Shown here: positions 24,461 to 33,965 of the stretch, piece after piece | How positions within the stretch are numbered: position 1 is the first letter of the stretch | How the letters are laid out: each line of letters begins with the position of its first letter | NCBI GenBank assembly: GCA_009711805.1 | Contig: VEMX01000028.1 | Location: forward strand, 1-59,306 | DNA: 59,306 nt | Source: Balneolaceae bacterium | Lineage (GTDB): Bacteria; Bacteroidota; Rhodothermia; Balneolales; Balneolaceae | Direction: 5' to 3' | The notes under the pieces: generated by a model | The model's input: the letters and a program-made list of their open reading frames with translations, nothing else | What the model was told of the DNA's origin: nothing | Databases searched by the model: none | Translations under genes and position numbers: made by a program

Positions 24461-25093
24461 TCAAAAAAGGTGGATGATTAAGTTGAAATCAATAACCAAT
24501 TTCTTTTTTACTTTGATTAATCCGAATAAGGGAGAAGGGGGATCCAGCTTAAAATCTTCCATGCTCAATTTCTTCTTACCCTTAGCCAGTATTTTATTTT
24601 TTTCCTGAGATACCGACTGAAGTTCAACAGAATAGTGGTTTTTGATACCGGCGATGGTAATTACAACTTTCGCGGTAAGAGAATCAAGCTGATCAGAGGA
24701 TATGAGTTCGCTGAGGGTTATTTCGATATTGGGATACTCACTATGTTTTAGAGTATTTCTGAAGTCTCTGTTAATACCTCTTTTCCCACAATCAAACAGA
24801 TCTGTTTCCAATGTTAAAGTAAGCCCTTCAAGAGATATTGATTCTCCGGTATACAGATAGTTAAATTTGAGGGAGTCTTCCTGGAGGTTATGCTGAGAAA
24901 CACAGGAAAAATCATTCACATTTGATTTACCATTAATGATTAACTTACTCTCGTTTGACAATAGAGCCTGTTGGGTGGCTGGTTTTTGTGCGCTAACACC
25001 AAAAGGCAGAAAAACAATTGCCGGAAGTATAAAATTAAAGAATGATGATACTCTCATTGTTTTTAGCAAAAAATACTCTTCTTTTTTGAACAA
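24461..25093 (-). CDS. Divergent YceI-family protein
   Basis: A 210-residue exported protein with a YceI-like plan: SKLIINGKSNVNDFSC, LEGLTLTLETDLFDCGKRGINRDF in sections, EYPNIEITLSEL and MEDFKLDPPSPLFGLIKVKKKLVI. It carries extra cysteines and is clearly different from the yceI product at 21403. An internal ATG at 25057 gives MRVSSFFNFILPAIVFLPFGVSAQ, a better signal peptide than the longer form, so the start may be there. It is divergent from the phosphatase gene with only 3 bp between the longer frames, which also favours the shorter start. Confidence 0.75.
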   Translation of the reverse strand: MFKKEEYFLLKTMRVSSFFNFILPAIVFLPFGVSAQKPATQQALLSNESKLIINGKSNVNDFSCVSQHNLQEDSLKFNYLYTGESISLEGLTLTLETDLFDCGKRGINRDFRNTLKHSEYPNIEITLSELISSDQLDSLTAKVVITIAGIKNHYSVELQSVSQEKNKILAKGKKKLSMEDFKLDPPSPLFGLIKVKKKLVIDFNLIIHLF

Positions 25094-25096
25094 TAG

Positions 25097-25879
25097 ATGA
25101 ATTTAATATACGGAATGAAGCAGGAATTACTAGAGGCAGCTATTCAGATTGCCGAAATGGGCGGGCAGCATACCCTGAAATATTTTAAAAAAGACATTGA
25201 GATTATTAACAAGGCAGATGATTCTCCGGTTACGGTAGCAGACCGGGAGACCGAACAAATTCTCAGAAATGAAATATCAAAGCGATATCCGGATCACGGC
25301 ATTCTTGGAGAAGAGTTTGGCCAAACCAACGAAGGTAGTTCCATACAATGGGTGTTGGATCCTATAGACGGCACCAAGTCGTTTATACATGGCGTTCCGT
25401 TTTATACAACATTGATTGGGATTTTGGTTGACAATACCCCCATTGTGGGTATTATTTATGCTCCCGCGCTGGATGAGCTTTGTGCAGCCGCTATCGGTAT
25501 GGGAGCAACTCTGAATGGAGAACCCTGTTTTGTTCGGAATACAGAACATCTCAAAGATGCAACCTTGTTGGCTACAGAAATCTATCGTTTTGAAGATGAA
25601 GTCCGGCAAGAGGCCTTCGAAGCATTACTGGATAAAACTAAGATACACCGTACCTGGGGAGATGCCTATGGACATATGATGGTTGCTACAGGCCGGGCCG
25701 ATGTAATGTATGATCCTATTCTGAATATATGGGATGCTGCAGCTTTGCTGCCGGTCGTTCAGGAAGCGGGAGGAATTTTTTGTGATGAGAAAGGAAAAGA
25801 AACTATTCATACCGGGAACGGTATTTCAACAAACAAGGCATTATTTCCTGCTATTAAAAACATTTTTAAAAACACATGA
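25097..25879 (+). CDS. hisN: Inositol-monophosphatase family, histidinol-phosphatase-like
   Basis: Mg-dependent phosphatase of 260 residues. GEEFG (about 74-78), WVLDPIDGTKSFIHG (about 88-102) and WDAAALLPVVQEAGG (about 215-229) hold the metal ligands. DPIDGTKSF, with Lys-Ser rather than Thr-Asn, is typical of the HisN histidinol-phosphatase branch. No other his gene is nearby, so the substrate is inferred from the motif. A second ATG at codon 7 could be the start. Its stop overlaps the next start by 4 bp. Confidence 0.8.
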   Translation: MNLIYGMKQELLEAAIQIAEMGGQHTLKYFKKDIEIINKADDSPVTVADRETEQILRNEISKRYPDHGILGEEFGQTNEGSSIQWVLDPIDGTKSFIHGVPFYTTLIGILVDNTPIVGIIYAPALDELCAAAIGMGATLNGEPCFVRNTEHLKDATLLATEIYRFEDEVRQEAFEALLDKTKIHRTWGDAYGHMMVATGRADVMYDPILNIWDAAALLPVVQEAGGIFCDEKGKETIHTGNGISTNKALFPAIKNIFKNT

Positions 25880-28197
25880 TCACTAAATTGAAACAAAGCG
25901 TATTAGCACTGTCGGTATTTCTGATTGCGGTATTAAATGTGAACCAGTTAGCGGCCCAGGATCAGCTCAGGAAGGGATGGGAGTATCAACAATACCCAGA
26001 CCTGGAGTACACGCTGAATCATCTTGATTTAAATTTAAAGGTGAACACAACTCAAAAAGTAATTGAGGGGGTAGGCGTTTATAACATCACTTCCCGGCGA
26101 TCGGAGCTTGCGCACCTGCTTTTGAATACAGCTGATCTTTCGATTGAACGAATTGTACATGGGGAAGCTGATTTAGAGTACATGGTATCGGGAGATTCGC
26201 TGCTTATTTCGCTGTCTGATACCCTGGGCCTCAATGAATCAATGGAATTTCAGCTCAGCTGGAAAAGCAGTTCTTATTATGGCATACACCAGGGATTACT
26301 GGGAACTACATGGACATCTTTGAATCCCAAAGCATTGCATCACTGGATGCCTGTCTTAGATCACCCCCGAAATGTGGCTGCCATAGATGCTCATATTACA
26401 ATTCCAGCCAATATGGAAGCGGTCTTTAATGGTGTGCGTAAGGAAGACGAAATTGTATCGGCTGATGAAAAAGAAGTGTATTTCAGTTCCAAAGCACCAA
26501 TAGCAGTAACGGGGCTCAATCTGGCCGTTGGACGGTTTGTGAAAGAAGAGGCTATATCGGGAATCAAAAAAGTAACTCTGTATACTCCTAAAAATTTACT
26601 TCTGGATGAAGTAAGATCAGGTTTGTTGTCGATAGCAGTTAATGAACTCAAAAATACTGAAAACAAGATTTCGTTTGAATATCCATATGAAGCCCTCAAC
26701 ATTGTGATACTCCCGGATCATTATTGGCAGGAAAAACAGGCTGGGGCCGGAATCATTTACCTGTACCAAAACCTGGGTTCACTTTCCGTTCAGTTGAGAA
26801 GAGGGATTGCAGCGCAATGGTTTGGGAATTATCATCGGTACCCTCACGTTAACGATGAGCTTATCCGAAGTGAGTTTTTAAAAACATCTTTGATGAGAGA
26901 GTCTGACACAAATAAATTAAAAAATGAAGACTCGCTGTATTCTGTTGCTGCATGGAATAGATGGCAGGATAGTTATAGTGAGCTGGAGTCTGATTTCCTG
27001 ATTCAACATATAGAACAATCGCTTTCAAATTTAATTCGGGAGTATAAGGGGAGTGTAAATTGGGAAGATTACGCCTCCTACTGGTACGAAGGCACAGGGG
27101 CTTATTTGGGGGAACTCCCCCATGTCTCTCCTGTTGATGAGGAAGAAGTATCAATGAAGGATGCTGGCATTACCTATCGTCTGGATGTTGAATATGATGA
27201 CATAAATTCTGAACTGCAGCTGATGTTTAGTTCGGTGGATGGAGGAACAGATAGTCTTTCCGGATTGACGATGAATGTTTACGCTATAGATGACACCAGT
27301 AGCACCAAAATTTCATTTACAGGAGAAACTGATACCCTCTCAGTTTCTCTTCCAAATACGGTTGAATATGTAACTTTTGAATCTTCTGAAACCAATATCG
27401 ATCAGGTAGAGATTGGTCGGCTTCCGGTCTTTTTTCTGTTAAGTCAGTTGAGAAGTAACGATCCCGCCCAAAGAGCAAAAGCAGCTTCTCTCTTAAGCTA
27501 TCACACTGAGAACCCGGATTTACAGCTGGCTTTGAGGGATGTAATGAAGGGGGAAGATCATCCGGAGGTGTTGGCTGCCATGTATAATACCTTGTCTGCT
27601 ATTACAGAAGGAGCCACTGGAACTGAGCAAACCTATTTAGATGCTCTGCGCTCAGATTCTGAGGAAATACGCCTGTCTGCCATTAGGTCGCTGGCTAATT
27701 TTGAAGGTAATGAAATGGTACAATCCACTATTCGGTCATTACTTCTGAGAGCTGAGACAGACACGGTGTTTAATACTGCTTTGAGAACCTATCAGCAAAT
27801 TTCAGGGAATCAGGAAATCATGCAGCTGGCAGACCGTTTGCAGCAAAGTGAGGCTTCATCCCTAAGAGCCCTGAAGGTATTGGGAAGCACTATGGAGGCT
27901 GACTCAACGGGGAGGGGGTTGGAGGTGGCCGATCGGTTTACAGGAAATACCTACCCATTTCAGATTCGGAGACAAGCCTTTAACTTGCTGTATAGTTATG
28001 ATGAAGATGATGCATACTGGCAGGCAAAACTTAATTTGTTGATGAGTGATGAAGATCCAAGAATGAGGTATTTGGCGTTGAAAGGATTAGATAAAATCAG
28101 CGATGAAGATGCAAAGAATTTACTTTTATCAAGAATAAAAGAAGAATTTGATCCCAGGGTGAAGGGTAAAATGAAGTCGCTTTTAAGCAACAAATAA
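25876..28197 (+). CDS. M1-aminopeptidase-like protein without zinc motif, with HEAT-like repeats
   Basis: A 773-residue exported protein (signal peptide to about residue 26, LAAQ). Residues 40-330 follow the M1 aminopeptidase fold: an N-terminal beta saddle, then a catalytic-like domain. At the zinc site the usual HELAHQWFGN reads RGIAAQWFGN (309-318), so both zinc His and the catalytic Glu are gone while QWFGN is kept. No WLNEG-type segment follows. The C-terminal 270 residues are HEAT-like helices (DPAQRAKAASLLSYH, DPRMRYLALKGLDKI). Likely a non-catalytic binding protein. It is translationally coupled to the upstream phosphatase and precedes uvrC by 15 bp. Confidence 0.75.
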   Translation: MITKLKQSVLALSVFLIAVLNVNQLAAQDQLRKGWEYQQYPDLEYTLNHLDLNLKVNTTQKVIEGVGVYNITSRRSELAHLLLNTADLSIERIVHGEADLEYMVSGDSLLISLSDTLGLNESMEFQLSWKSSSYYGIHQGLLGTTWTSLNPKALHHWMPVLDHPRNVAAIDAHITIPANMEAVFNGVRKEDEIVSADEKEVYFSSKAPIAVTGLNLAVGRFVKEEAISGIKKVTLYTPKNLLLDEVRSGLLSIAVNELKNTENKISFEYPYEALNIVILPDHYWQEKQAGAGIIYLYQNLGSLSVQLRRGIAAQWFGNYHRYPHVNDELIRSEFLKTSLMRESDTNKLKNEDSLYSVAAWNRWQDSYSELESDFLIQHIEQSLSNLIREYKGSVNWEDYASYWYEGTGAYLGELPHVSPVDEEEVSMKDAGITYRLDVEYDDINSELQLMFSSVDGGTDSLSGLTMNVYAIDDTSSTKISFTGETDTLSVSLPNTVEYVTFESSETNIDQVEIGRLPVFFLLSQLRSNDPAQRAKAASLLSYHTENPDLQLALRDVMKGEDHPEVLAAMYNTLSAITEGATGTEQTYLDALRSDSEEIRLSAIRSLANFEGNEMVQSTIRSLLLRAETDTVFNTALRTYQQISGNQEIMQLADRLQQSEASSLRALKVLGSTMEADSTGRGLEVADRFTGNTYPFQIRRQAFNLLYSYDEDDAYWQAKLNLLMSDEDPRMRYLALKGLDKISDEDAKNLLLSRIKEEFDPRVKGKMKSLLSNK

Positions 28198-28212
28198 GCG
28201 GAAGTTTATTTC

Positions 28213-30057
28213 ATGAGTGAGGAAAAGGCGAAAGTAGATATTGAAGAGAAAGTTGCCAACCTGCCAACTTCGCCGGGTGTATATATTTACCGCGATTCAA
28301 ATGAGTCTATACTCTACGTTGGGAAAGCTAAAAAACTAAGAAACAGAGTTCGTTCTTATTTTCAGTCGTCCCGAAAACAGGATGGGAGGATTAAGACAAT
28401 GACTTCCAAGATTGATGATCTTGAAGTGATTGTAACTGACTCTGAAGCAGAAGCTCTTATTCTCGAGAATAACCTGATTAAGCAATACCAACCCCGGTAT
28501 AACATCATGTACCGGGATGATAAGTCCTATCCCTACATCTGCATCACACCTGGTGATAAACCGCGTGTTTTTCCTACGCGCACAGTTTTGAAAGACGGCA
28601 GCAAGTACTTTGGCCCATACGACAGTGTGGTAACGATGAAGCGTTTATTGGAAACCATCAGGAAAACATTCGGCTTGTGTACGTGTGCAGTATCTCAAAA
28701 AGTAATTGATAAAACACGGGGAGTGCCCAGATGGCATTCCTGTTTTGACGACTACCTGGAAAACTGCTCTGGCGATTGGGATAGTGATGTGTATAATGAC
28801 ATTATTGATAAAGTAGAACGACTGTTAAATGGTAAAACAGATGTTCTGATTCGGGAATTAAAAGAAGAGATGGAAATTGCTTCTGATGCTCTTGCCTTTG
28901 AAGAAGCTGCCCAACTGCGGGATAGTGTAAAAGCAGTTAAGCGCTACAGTAAGAAAATGAAAATTGTAGCTTCCAAGAAAGTAGACCGGGATGTATTTGC
29001 TGTAGGCAGAAATGAAGAAATCAATGAAGCTTGTGGAGTATTATTTAAAATCAGGGAAGGAAAACTGATTGGTAAATTCCACCGGTTCCTTAAGAATATT
29101 GACGAACTGGAAATGAGCGAAATGATACAGTCTTTTGTGGAAGATTATTACACAGGTCAGTATAAAGCAGCAATACCGGATGAAGTTTACCTGAGCCACG
29201 ACATGGTAGATGCAGAACCCCTGGAAGAATATCTTCGGCAAGAGAGAGGAAAAATAGTTCCGGTACATGTACCGCAGATTGGCGAGAAGAAACAACTTAT
29301 CAAGATGGCTCAAGCCAATGTAAAGTTATATCTGAACGAACGAGCATTGGAAAAAGAAAAAGCAGAGCGTAGCCGCATTCCACATGCTATAAAAGAATTA
29401 AAGCAACATCTGCATTTATCACGGTTACCACGAAGAATTGAATGCTTTGATAATTCCAATTTACAGGGAACAGACCCGGTGGCCTCTTTGGTATGTTTTG
29501 TAGATGGAAGAAGCCGTAAAAGTGAATACAAGAGATTTCATATTAAAACTGTGGAAGGACCGGATGATTTTGCATCTATGAAAGAAGTGTTGACCCGCAG
29601 ATATTCAAGAGTGCAGAAAGAAGGACTTCAAATACCCGACCTGATTGTAGTAGATGGAGGGAAGGGGCAACTTAGTTCTGCTGTAGAAGCACTAAAGGAA
29701 ATTGGCTTTGAAGGAGAATGTGATATTATTGGGCTGGCCAAAAGACTGGAAGAAGTATTTTTGCCCGGTCGCTCTTCATCTATTATGATTCCCAAAAAAT
29801 CGAGTGCGCTTAAATTATTGCAGCGGGTGAGAGATGAAGCACACCGGTTTGCTATTCAGTTTCACCGCAAAACAAGATCAAAACGCACATTGGGAACCGA
29901 ACTTACCGAAATTGAAGGGGTGGGAAAAAAGACCGCTCAAAAACTATTAAAAGAGTTTGGATCGGTCAGGAAAATAAAGAAAGCGGGCAAAAAAGAGCTT
30001 CAGGATTTTATTGGAAACTCAACAGGAGAGAAAATTCACAACTATTTTCGGCAGTAA
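28213..30057 (+). CDS. uvrC: Excinuclease ABC subunit C
   Basis: Dual-incision nuclease of nucleotide excision repair. The N-terminal GIY-YIG domain has SPGVYIYRDSNESILYVGKAK (in sections, about 18-39) with downstream Arg and Glu. The UVR motif that contacts UvrB is around DALAFEEAAQLRDSVKAVKR (about 223-242). The RNase H-like second nuclease half has ECFDNSNLQGTDPVAS and VVDGGKGQLSSA. Tandem helix-hairpin-helix motifs end the protein (LTEIEGVGKKTAQKLLKEFGS). The length of 614 is normal. Confidence 0.96.
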   Translation: MSEEKAKVDIEEKVANLPTSPGVYIYRDSNESILYVGKAKKLRNRVRSYFQSSRKQDGRIKTMTSKIDDLEVIVTDSEAEALILENNLIKQYQPRYNIMYRDDKSYPYICITPGDKPRVFPTRTVLKDGSKYFGPYDSVVTMKRLLETIRKTFGLCTCAVSQKVIDKTRGVPRWHSCFDDYLENCSGDWDSDVYNDIIDKVERLLNGKTDVLIRELKEEMEIASDALAFEEAAQLRDSVKAVKRYSKKMKIVASKKVDRDVFAVGRNEEINEACGVLFKIREGKLIGKFHRFLKNIDELEMSEMIQSFVEDYYTGQYKAAIPDEVYLSHDMVDAEPLEEYLRQERGKIVPVHVPQIGEKKQLIKMAQANVKLYLNERALEKEKAERSRIPHAIKELKQHLHLSRLPRRIECFDNSNLQGTDPVASLVCFVDGRSRKSEYKRFHIKTVEGPDDFASMKEVLTRRYSRVQKEGLQIPDLIVVDGGKGQLSSAVEALKEIGFEGECDIIGLAKRLEEVFLPGRSSSIMIPKKSSALKLLQRVRDEAHRFAIQFHRKTRSKRTLGTELTEIEGVGKKTAQKLLKEFGSVRKIKKAGKKELQDFIGNSTGEKIHNYFRQ

Positions 30058-30263
30058 TTCGTCTGTACCTGTGGATAACAGGGGGCTAACATCATCATGT
30101 TATATAAATACCTTGGACTGGGTGTTACCATTTACATAAGCCAAATTCAAAAAATTGGACTTTAGGCGAAACGATCTTTGTTATAGGATATGAGGTCTGA
30201 CTAAATGGAGGCACCTTCAGTTTATATCCACAAAGGCACAACCCCAAATTAAGGGTGACTGAT

Positions 30264-30911
30264 ATGAAATTAGTAAAAAGACACGTTGAAAAAGCAAGTT
30301 ACAAGGATTTGAAGGACAGAGAATTAGTTCGACTATTCCGTAAAAATGGAGACGAATCAGCCTTTAATGAATTATTAAATCGTCACCAGGCTAAGATCTA
30401 TTCTTATATTTACAGTATGGTGATGAACCCAGAAATTGCCAATGACCTGTTCCAAACTACGTTTACAAAAATCATTACCAAGATGGACGACACCTACAAT
30501 GAACAGGGAAAATGGATAGCTTGGGTAATGAGGATTGCACATAATGCAACTATTGATTATTTAAGAAAACAAAAAAGATACATCGACGTTAGTGGATGGA
30601 GTGACGAGGATTCTTCTACAGATTATTTTGATCGAATGGAAGATGAAAGTGTTGTAGATGCGGATGTTAAACTCGTGGAAGAGGAAGACAAAGCCAGTTT
30701 GATGCGACACATTTCCCAATTGCCTAAAGAGCAAAGATCCGTCGTTCTTTTAAGGCATTATTATGAGATGCCATTCAAAGAAATTGCAGAATTAACGGAT
30801 GTATCCATTAATACAGCCCTTGGGCGTATGAGATACGCACTCATTAATCTTCGAAAATACTTTGAAGAGGAAAGACAACAAGAGCCTACAAAACATGCAT
30901 ACAAACAATGA
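30264..30911 (+). CDS. ECF-type sigma factor
   Basis: RNA polymerase sigma factor of the sigma-24/RpoE group, about 215 residues. Region 2 is ELVRLFRKNGDESAFNELLNRH to NDLFQTTFTKII. Region 4 is LPKEQRSVVLLRHYYEMPFKEIAELTDVSINTALGRMRYAL (both in sections). I chose ATG 30264 because AAGGG lies 7 bp before it. A GTG at 30255 is the alternative. The next gene, a probable anti-sigma factor, overlaps its end by 17 bp, the classic pairing for envelope-stress control. Confidence 0.88.
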   Translation: MKLVKRHVEKASYKDLKDRELVRLFRKNGDESAFNELLNRHQAKIYSYIYSMVMNPEIANDLFQTTFTKIITKMDDTYNEQGKWIAWVMRIAHNATIDYLRKQKRYIDVSGWSDEDSSTDYFDRMEDESVVDADVKLVEEEDKASLMRHISQLPKEQRSVVLLRHYYEMPFKEIAELTDVSINTALGRMRYALINLRKYFEEERQQEPTKHAYKQ

Positions 30912-31443
30912 CGATGGTTGTATCAGGTATCTGATGAAGGAAATGGATCCTTCTGAGGAACTTGAATTTGAACAAAAAATGAGGGAGGACGAAAACCTCT
31001 TGATCGAGGTTGAAAGCTTAAGAGCGACGTATCGAAAGCTGAATAAACTCCCTCATAAAAACCCTCCTCAACATTTAATTAAAGAAATATCAGATACGGC
31101 AAAAGAGATACAATCAAACAGACAAAACAATAAGAAACGATTATTCACCAGATTTGCGGGAATGGCAGCAGCCATTTTCTTAACGGCAACTGTTAGCGGT
31201 GGTTTTTACTACCTGAATTCGAACGGTAAGGAGATACCATCAGCATCTTCTACGCAGGGCACAATCAATCCATGGGTAGATAATAACGAAGTAATCAGGT
31301 ATACCGACCGTTTGGAAACAGCCGGTGCCGAAGAGTTTAATTCTGAGCTAAATAAAAGTCTGGGTAAGCTGAAATTGGTAAACTCTGTAACGGCATCCGG
31401 CGGTTCTAATTCGTCAATACTGTTGACAGGTTCACCTAAATAG
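30895..31443 (+). CDS. Probable anti-sigma factor, single-pass membrane protein
   Basis: About 182 residues from ATG 30895 (an upstream frame start at 30862 would overlap the sigma gene by 50 bp). The cytoplasmic part is acidic and helical (DPSEELEFEQKMREDENLLIEVE) as in the ASD domains that bind ECF sigmas. A membrane helix follows (FAGMAAAIFLTATVSGGFYYL), then a roughly 70-residue periplasmic tail ending in ILLTGSPK. Function is inferred from topology and overlap with the sigma gene. Sequence identity to a known anti-sigma is not claimed. Confidence 0.7.
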   Translation: MHTNNDDGCIRYLMKEMDPSEELEFEQKMREDENLLIEVESLRATYRKLNKLPHKNPPQHLIKEISDTAKEIQSNRQNNKKRLFTRFAGMAAAIFLTATVSGGFYYLNSNGKEIPSASSTQGTINPWVDNNEVIRYTDRLETAGAEEFNSELNKSLGKLKLVNSVTASGGSNSSILLTGSPK

Positions 31444-31483
31444 GGGTCAGGAGCTTTCTTGAAACCCTTTTTATGTGGATAAC

Positions 31484-31513
31484 TTTTGCCCTGAATGTTA
31501 ATAAGTATTTTTG
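31484..31513 (+). promoter_or_regulatory. Candidate Bacteroidota promoter for parA
   Basis: TTTTG at 31484-31488 and TATTTTTG at 31506-31513, 17 bp apart. The second matches TAnnTTTG exactly. It is 70 bp before the parA ATG. Confidence 0.5.
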
Positions 31514-31582
31514 TATGACAGCATGCCTCGCTTTATATTGAAAATCGTTAAAAAGTAATTTCCACGATAAAGCAGGTTTTTA

Positions 31583-32380
31583 ATGGGAAAAGTTATTTCA
31601 ATTGCCAATCAGAAAGGTGGAGTGGGTAAAACCACGACGGCAATTAATCTGGCTGCGAGTTTGGCGGCTATCGAACATCCTACGCTGGTCATTGATATTG
31701 ATCCACAAAGTAATACTACAAGTGGATTAGGGATAGACTCTAAAACCGTATCAAATTCCATATATGAGGTAATGATCGGTAGTACAGATGTTGAAGATAC
31801 CATCAGACAAACCGAACTCGATTTTTTGGATCTTATTCCTGCTCATATCAATCTTGTTGGTGCTGAGATCGAAATGATTGATCGGGATGAACGGGAACGT
31901 ATTTTATTTAAGGTACTAACCGAGCTGCGTGAGAAGTATGATTTTATAGTTATAGATTGCCCGCCTTCTCTTGGATTACTCACAATAAATGCTCTAACTG
32001 CATCAAACTCTATAGTAATACCTGTACAATGCGAGTACTTTGCATTAGAAGGACTGGGGCAGTTATTAAACACCATTAAAATTGTACGTCAGCACCTAAA
32101 CCCCAATCTTGACATTGAAGGGGTATTATTAACGATGTATGATACCAGGACAAGGCTTTCGAACCAGGTGGCGGATGAGGTAAAGAGATATTTTGATGAC
32201 CGGGTATTTAAATCAGTTATTGCTCGAAATGTACGATTAGCTGAGGCTCCAAGTTTTGGTAAACCTGCTTTACTTTACGATTCAACAAGTGTTGGAGCTA
32301 AAAATTACCTGGCTTTGGCACGGGAAATTATCAAGAGAAATAAGAAGCTATTTAAGGATAGTCCTGTTTTAACGGATTAA
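31583..32380 (+). CDS. parA: Chromosome-partitioning ATPase ParA/Soj
   Basis: A 265-residue deviant Walker ATPase. [17 protein letters not shown] (about 11-27) is the deviant Walker A with the signature Lys. [14 protein letters not shown] (about 40-53) and [17 protein letters not shown] (about 121-137) are Walker A' and B. It lacks an N-terminal HTH, so it is the chromosomal Soj type. It pairs with parB 12 bp downstream for origin segregation. Confidence 0.95.
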   Translation: MGKVISIANQKGGVGKTTTAINLAASLAAIEHPTLVIDIDPQSNTTSGLGIDSKTVSNSIYEVMIGSTDVEDTIRQTELDFLDLIPAHINLVGAEIEMIDRDERERILFKVLTELREKYDFIVIDCPPSLGLLTINALTASNSIVIPVQCEYFALEGLGQLLNTIKIVRQHLNPNLDIEGVLLTMYDTRTRLSNQVADEVKRYFDDRVFKSVIARNVRLAEAPSFGKPALLYDSTSVGAKNYLALAREIIKRNKKLFKDSPVLTD

Positions 32381-32392
32381 GAGGAGTTTAAT

Positions 32393-33355
32393 ATGGCTAC
32401 AAAGAAAGTGCTGGGAAGAGGATTAGGAGCTTTTTTCCCGGAATATAAGGAAGATGACAAAGCAGCGGATGCATCCGATAGCTCCCAAAAGGAAGCCAAA
32501 GAGGGGGTTGAAAAGAATTTTTCGAATACGACGGTAAAACCGGAAGAGCGGGTAAATATAGTATTATTTGTACCGGTTGATCATATCAGGGCAAATCCTA
32601 ATCAGCCCAGAAGAGAATTTGACGAAGAACGTCTCGAGCAATTGGCATCCTCCATCGAAAAGCATGGCCTCATTCAGCCCATAACCGTTCGCTATATTGG
32701 GGAAAAAAGGTTTGAACTGATAAGTGGGGAGCGCCGGCTCAGAGCTGCTATAATGAGTGGGTTAAAGGAAATACCTGCCTATATACGAGAAGCCGATGAT
32801 GAACAAAGTATGGCCTTTGCGTTAATAGAGAATATACAGCGAGAAGAATTGAATCCCCTGGAAGTTGCCATGGGATATAAACGGCTGTTAAAAGAATTTG
32901 ATTATACGCAGGGAGAGGTAGCTGAAAGAGTAGGCAAAAACCGATCTACTGTAACTAATATGTTGCGATTATTGACATTACCTGATTTTATACAGTCTGC
33001 GGTTAAATCTAATCAGATATCGATGGGGCATGCACGGGCGCTTATTTCGATTGACGATGAAGAAATTCAACAAAAAATACTGGACAAAACCATTGAGGAT
33101 GGATGGTCGGTTCGAAAAATAGAAAAAGAAGTCCGTTCACTATCAAAGGCAAAAAAAAGTTCAGAGAAAAAATCTTCCAAGAAAAAAGATACTTCCAATG
33201 ATCCTTTTTATGAGGAAATTTCTGCGAGACTCAGACGTACTTTTAGTACCAAGGTAAATGTACAGCCCAAAAAGAAAGGGGGCGAAATTAAGATTGAGTA
33301 TTACTCCGATGATGATCTCGAACGATTACTTTCCATCTTTGACACGATCGATTAG
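32393..33355 (+). CDS. parB: Chromosome-partitioning protein ParB/Spo0J
   Basis: DNA-binding CTPase that loads at parS. It begins VLGRGLGAFFPE as Spo0J proteins do. The ParB nuclease-like/CTPase domain has IRANPNQPRREFDEERLEQLASSI in sections (about 65-90), ELISGERRLRAA and the ENIQREELNPLEVA motif. An HTH spans about QGEVAERVGKNRSTVTNMLRLL. A Lys-rich linker (about 255-272) leads to a C-terminal dimer domain. No parS palindrome was seen nearby. The next gene starts inside its 3' end. Confidence 0.95.
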   Translation: MATKKVLGRGLGAFFPEYKEDDKAADASDSSQKEAKEGVEKNFSNTTVKPEERVNIVLFVPVDHIRANPNQPRREFDEERLEQLASSIEKHGLIQPITVRYIGEKRFELISGERRLRAAIMSGLKEIPAYIREADDEQSMAFALIENIQREELNPLEVAMGYKRLLKEFDYTQGEVAERVGKNRSTVTNMLRLLTLPDFIQSAVKSNQISMGHARALISIDDEEIQQKILDKTIEDGWSVRKIEKEVRSLSKAKKSSEKKSSKKKDTSNDPFYEEISARLRRTFSTKVNVQPKKKGGEIKIEYYSDDDLERLLSIFDTID

Positions 33356-33965
33356 CATTTTATTTTTTATTTGTTGCCTGATGAGCTCTTTAGTTCAGGC
33401 ACAAAATACAGTCTCTCACCTAAAGTTTGTGCCTGACCACACGTATTTTTCTCAGGATTCCGCCAACCCAACAGCCGAAGTTTTCCCCAATCCTAAAAAA
33501 GTAATGTACAGATCATTGATGGTACCGGGTTGGGGGCAGGTTACAAATAAACAAGCCTGGAAGGTACCGTTGGTATATGGATTGTTAGGAGGGCTTACCT
33601 ACTACAGTGTTTATCTGCATAAGAAATATCATGATTACCGTGCCGCTTATTATAATTCAGTAGAGGGGGTAGACAGCGATTTTCGGTTTGGCCCTACGCC
33701 TTCGTATATCCCGGAAAATGCGAGCAGTGAGGCGTTGAGAAGTAACCGGAATTTCTTTAGGAACCGAAGAGATTTTGTGTACATCTCGATTGGGCTTGCA
33801 TATGGGCTTAATGTAATAGATGCTTATGTGTTTGCTCACCTCAGAAGTTTTGATGTATCAGATGATCTTTCTATGAATGCAACCATCAAACCTTCAGTTA
33901 TTAATACATCGTTGCAAGGTGTTGCCCCTTCAGTTTCGATTTCAATCCAATTAATTAATAAATGA
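33309..33965 (+). CDS. DUF5683-type membrane protein
   Basis: About 218 residues, exported or membrane-bound. I start it at the paired ATGs 33309/33312, 47 bp inside parB, giving a signal sequence (SISILFFICCLMSSLVQAQ). The signature VMYRSLMVPGWGQVTNKQAWKVPLVYG matches the DUF5683 group in sections, followed by helices LLGGLTYYSVYL and VYISIGLAYGLNVIDAYVFAHL. Such genes often follow parB in Bacteroidota. Function is unknown. Its stop overlaps the LOG gene start (ATGA). Confidence 0.75.
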   Translation: MMISNDYFPSLTRSISILFFICCLMSSLVQAQNTVSHLKFVPDHTYFSQDSANPTAEVFPNPKKVMYRSLMVPGWGQVTNKQAWKVPLVYGLLGGLTYYSVYLHKKYHDYRAAYYNSVEGVDSDFRFGPTPSYIPENASSEALRSNRNFFRNRRDFVYISIGLAYGLNVIDAYVFAHLRSFDVSDDLSMNATIKPSVINTSLQGVAPSVSISIQLINK

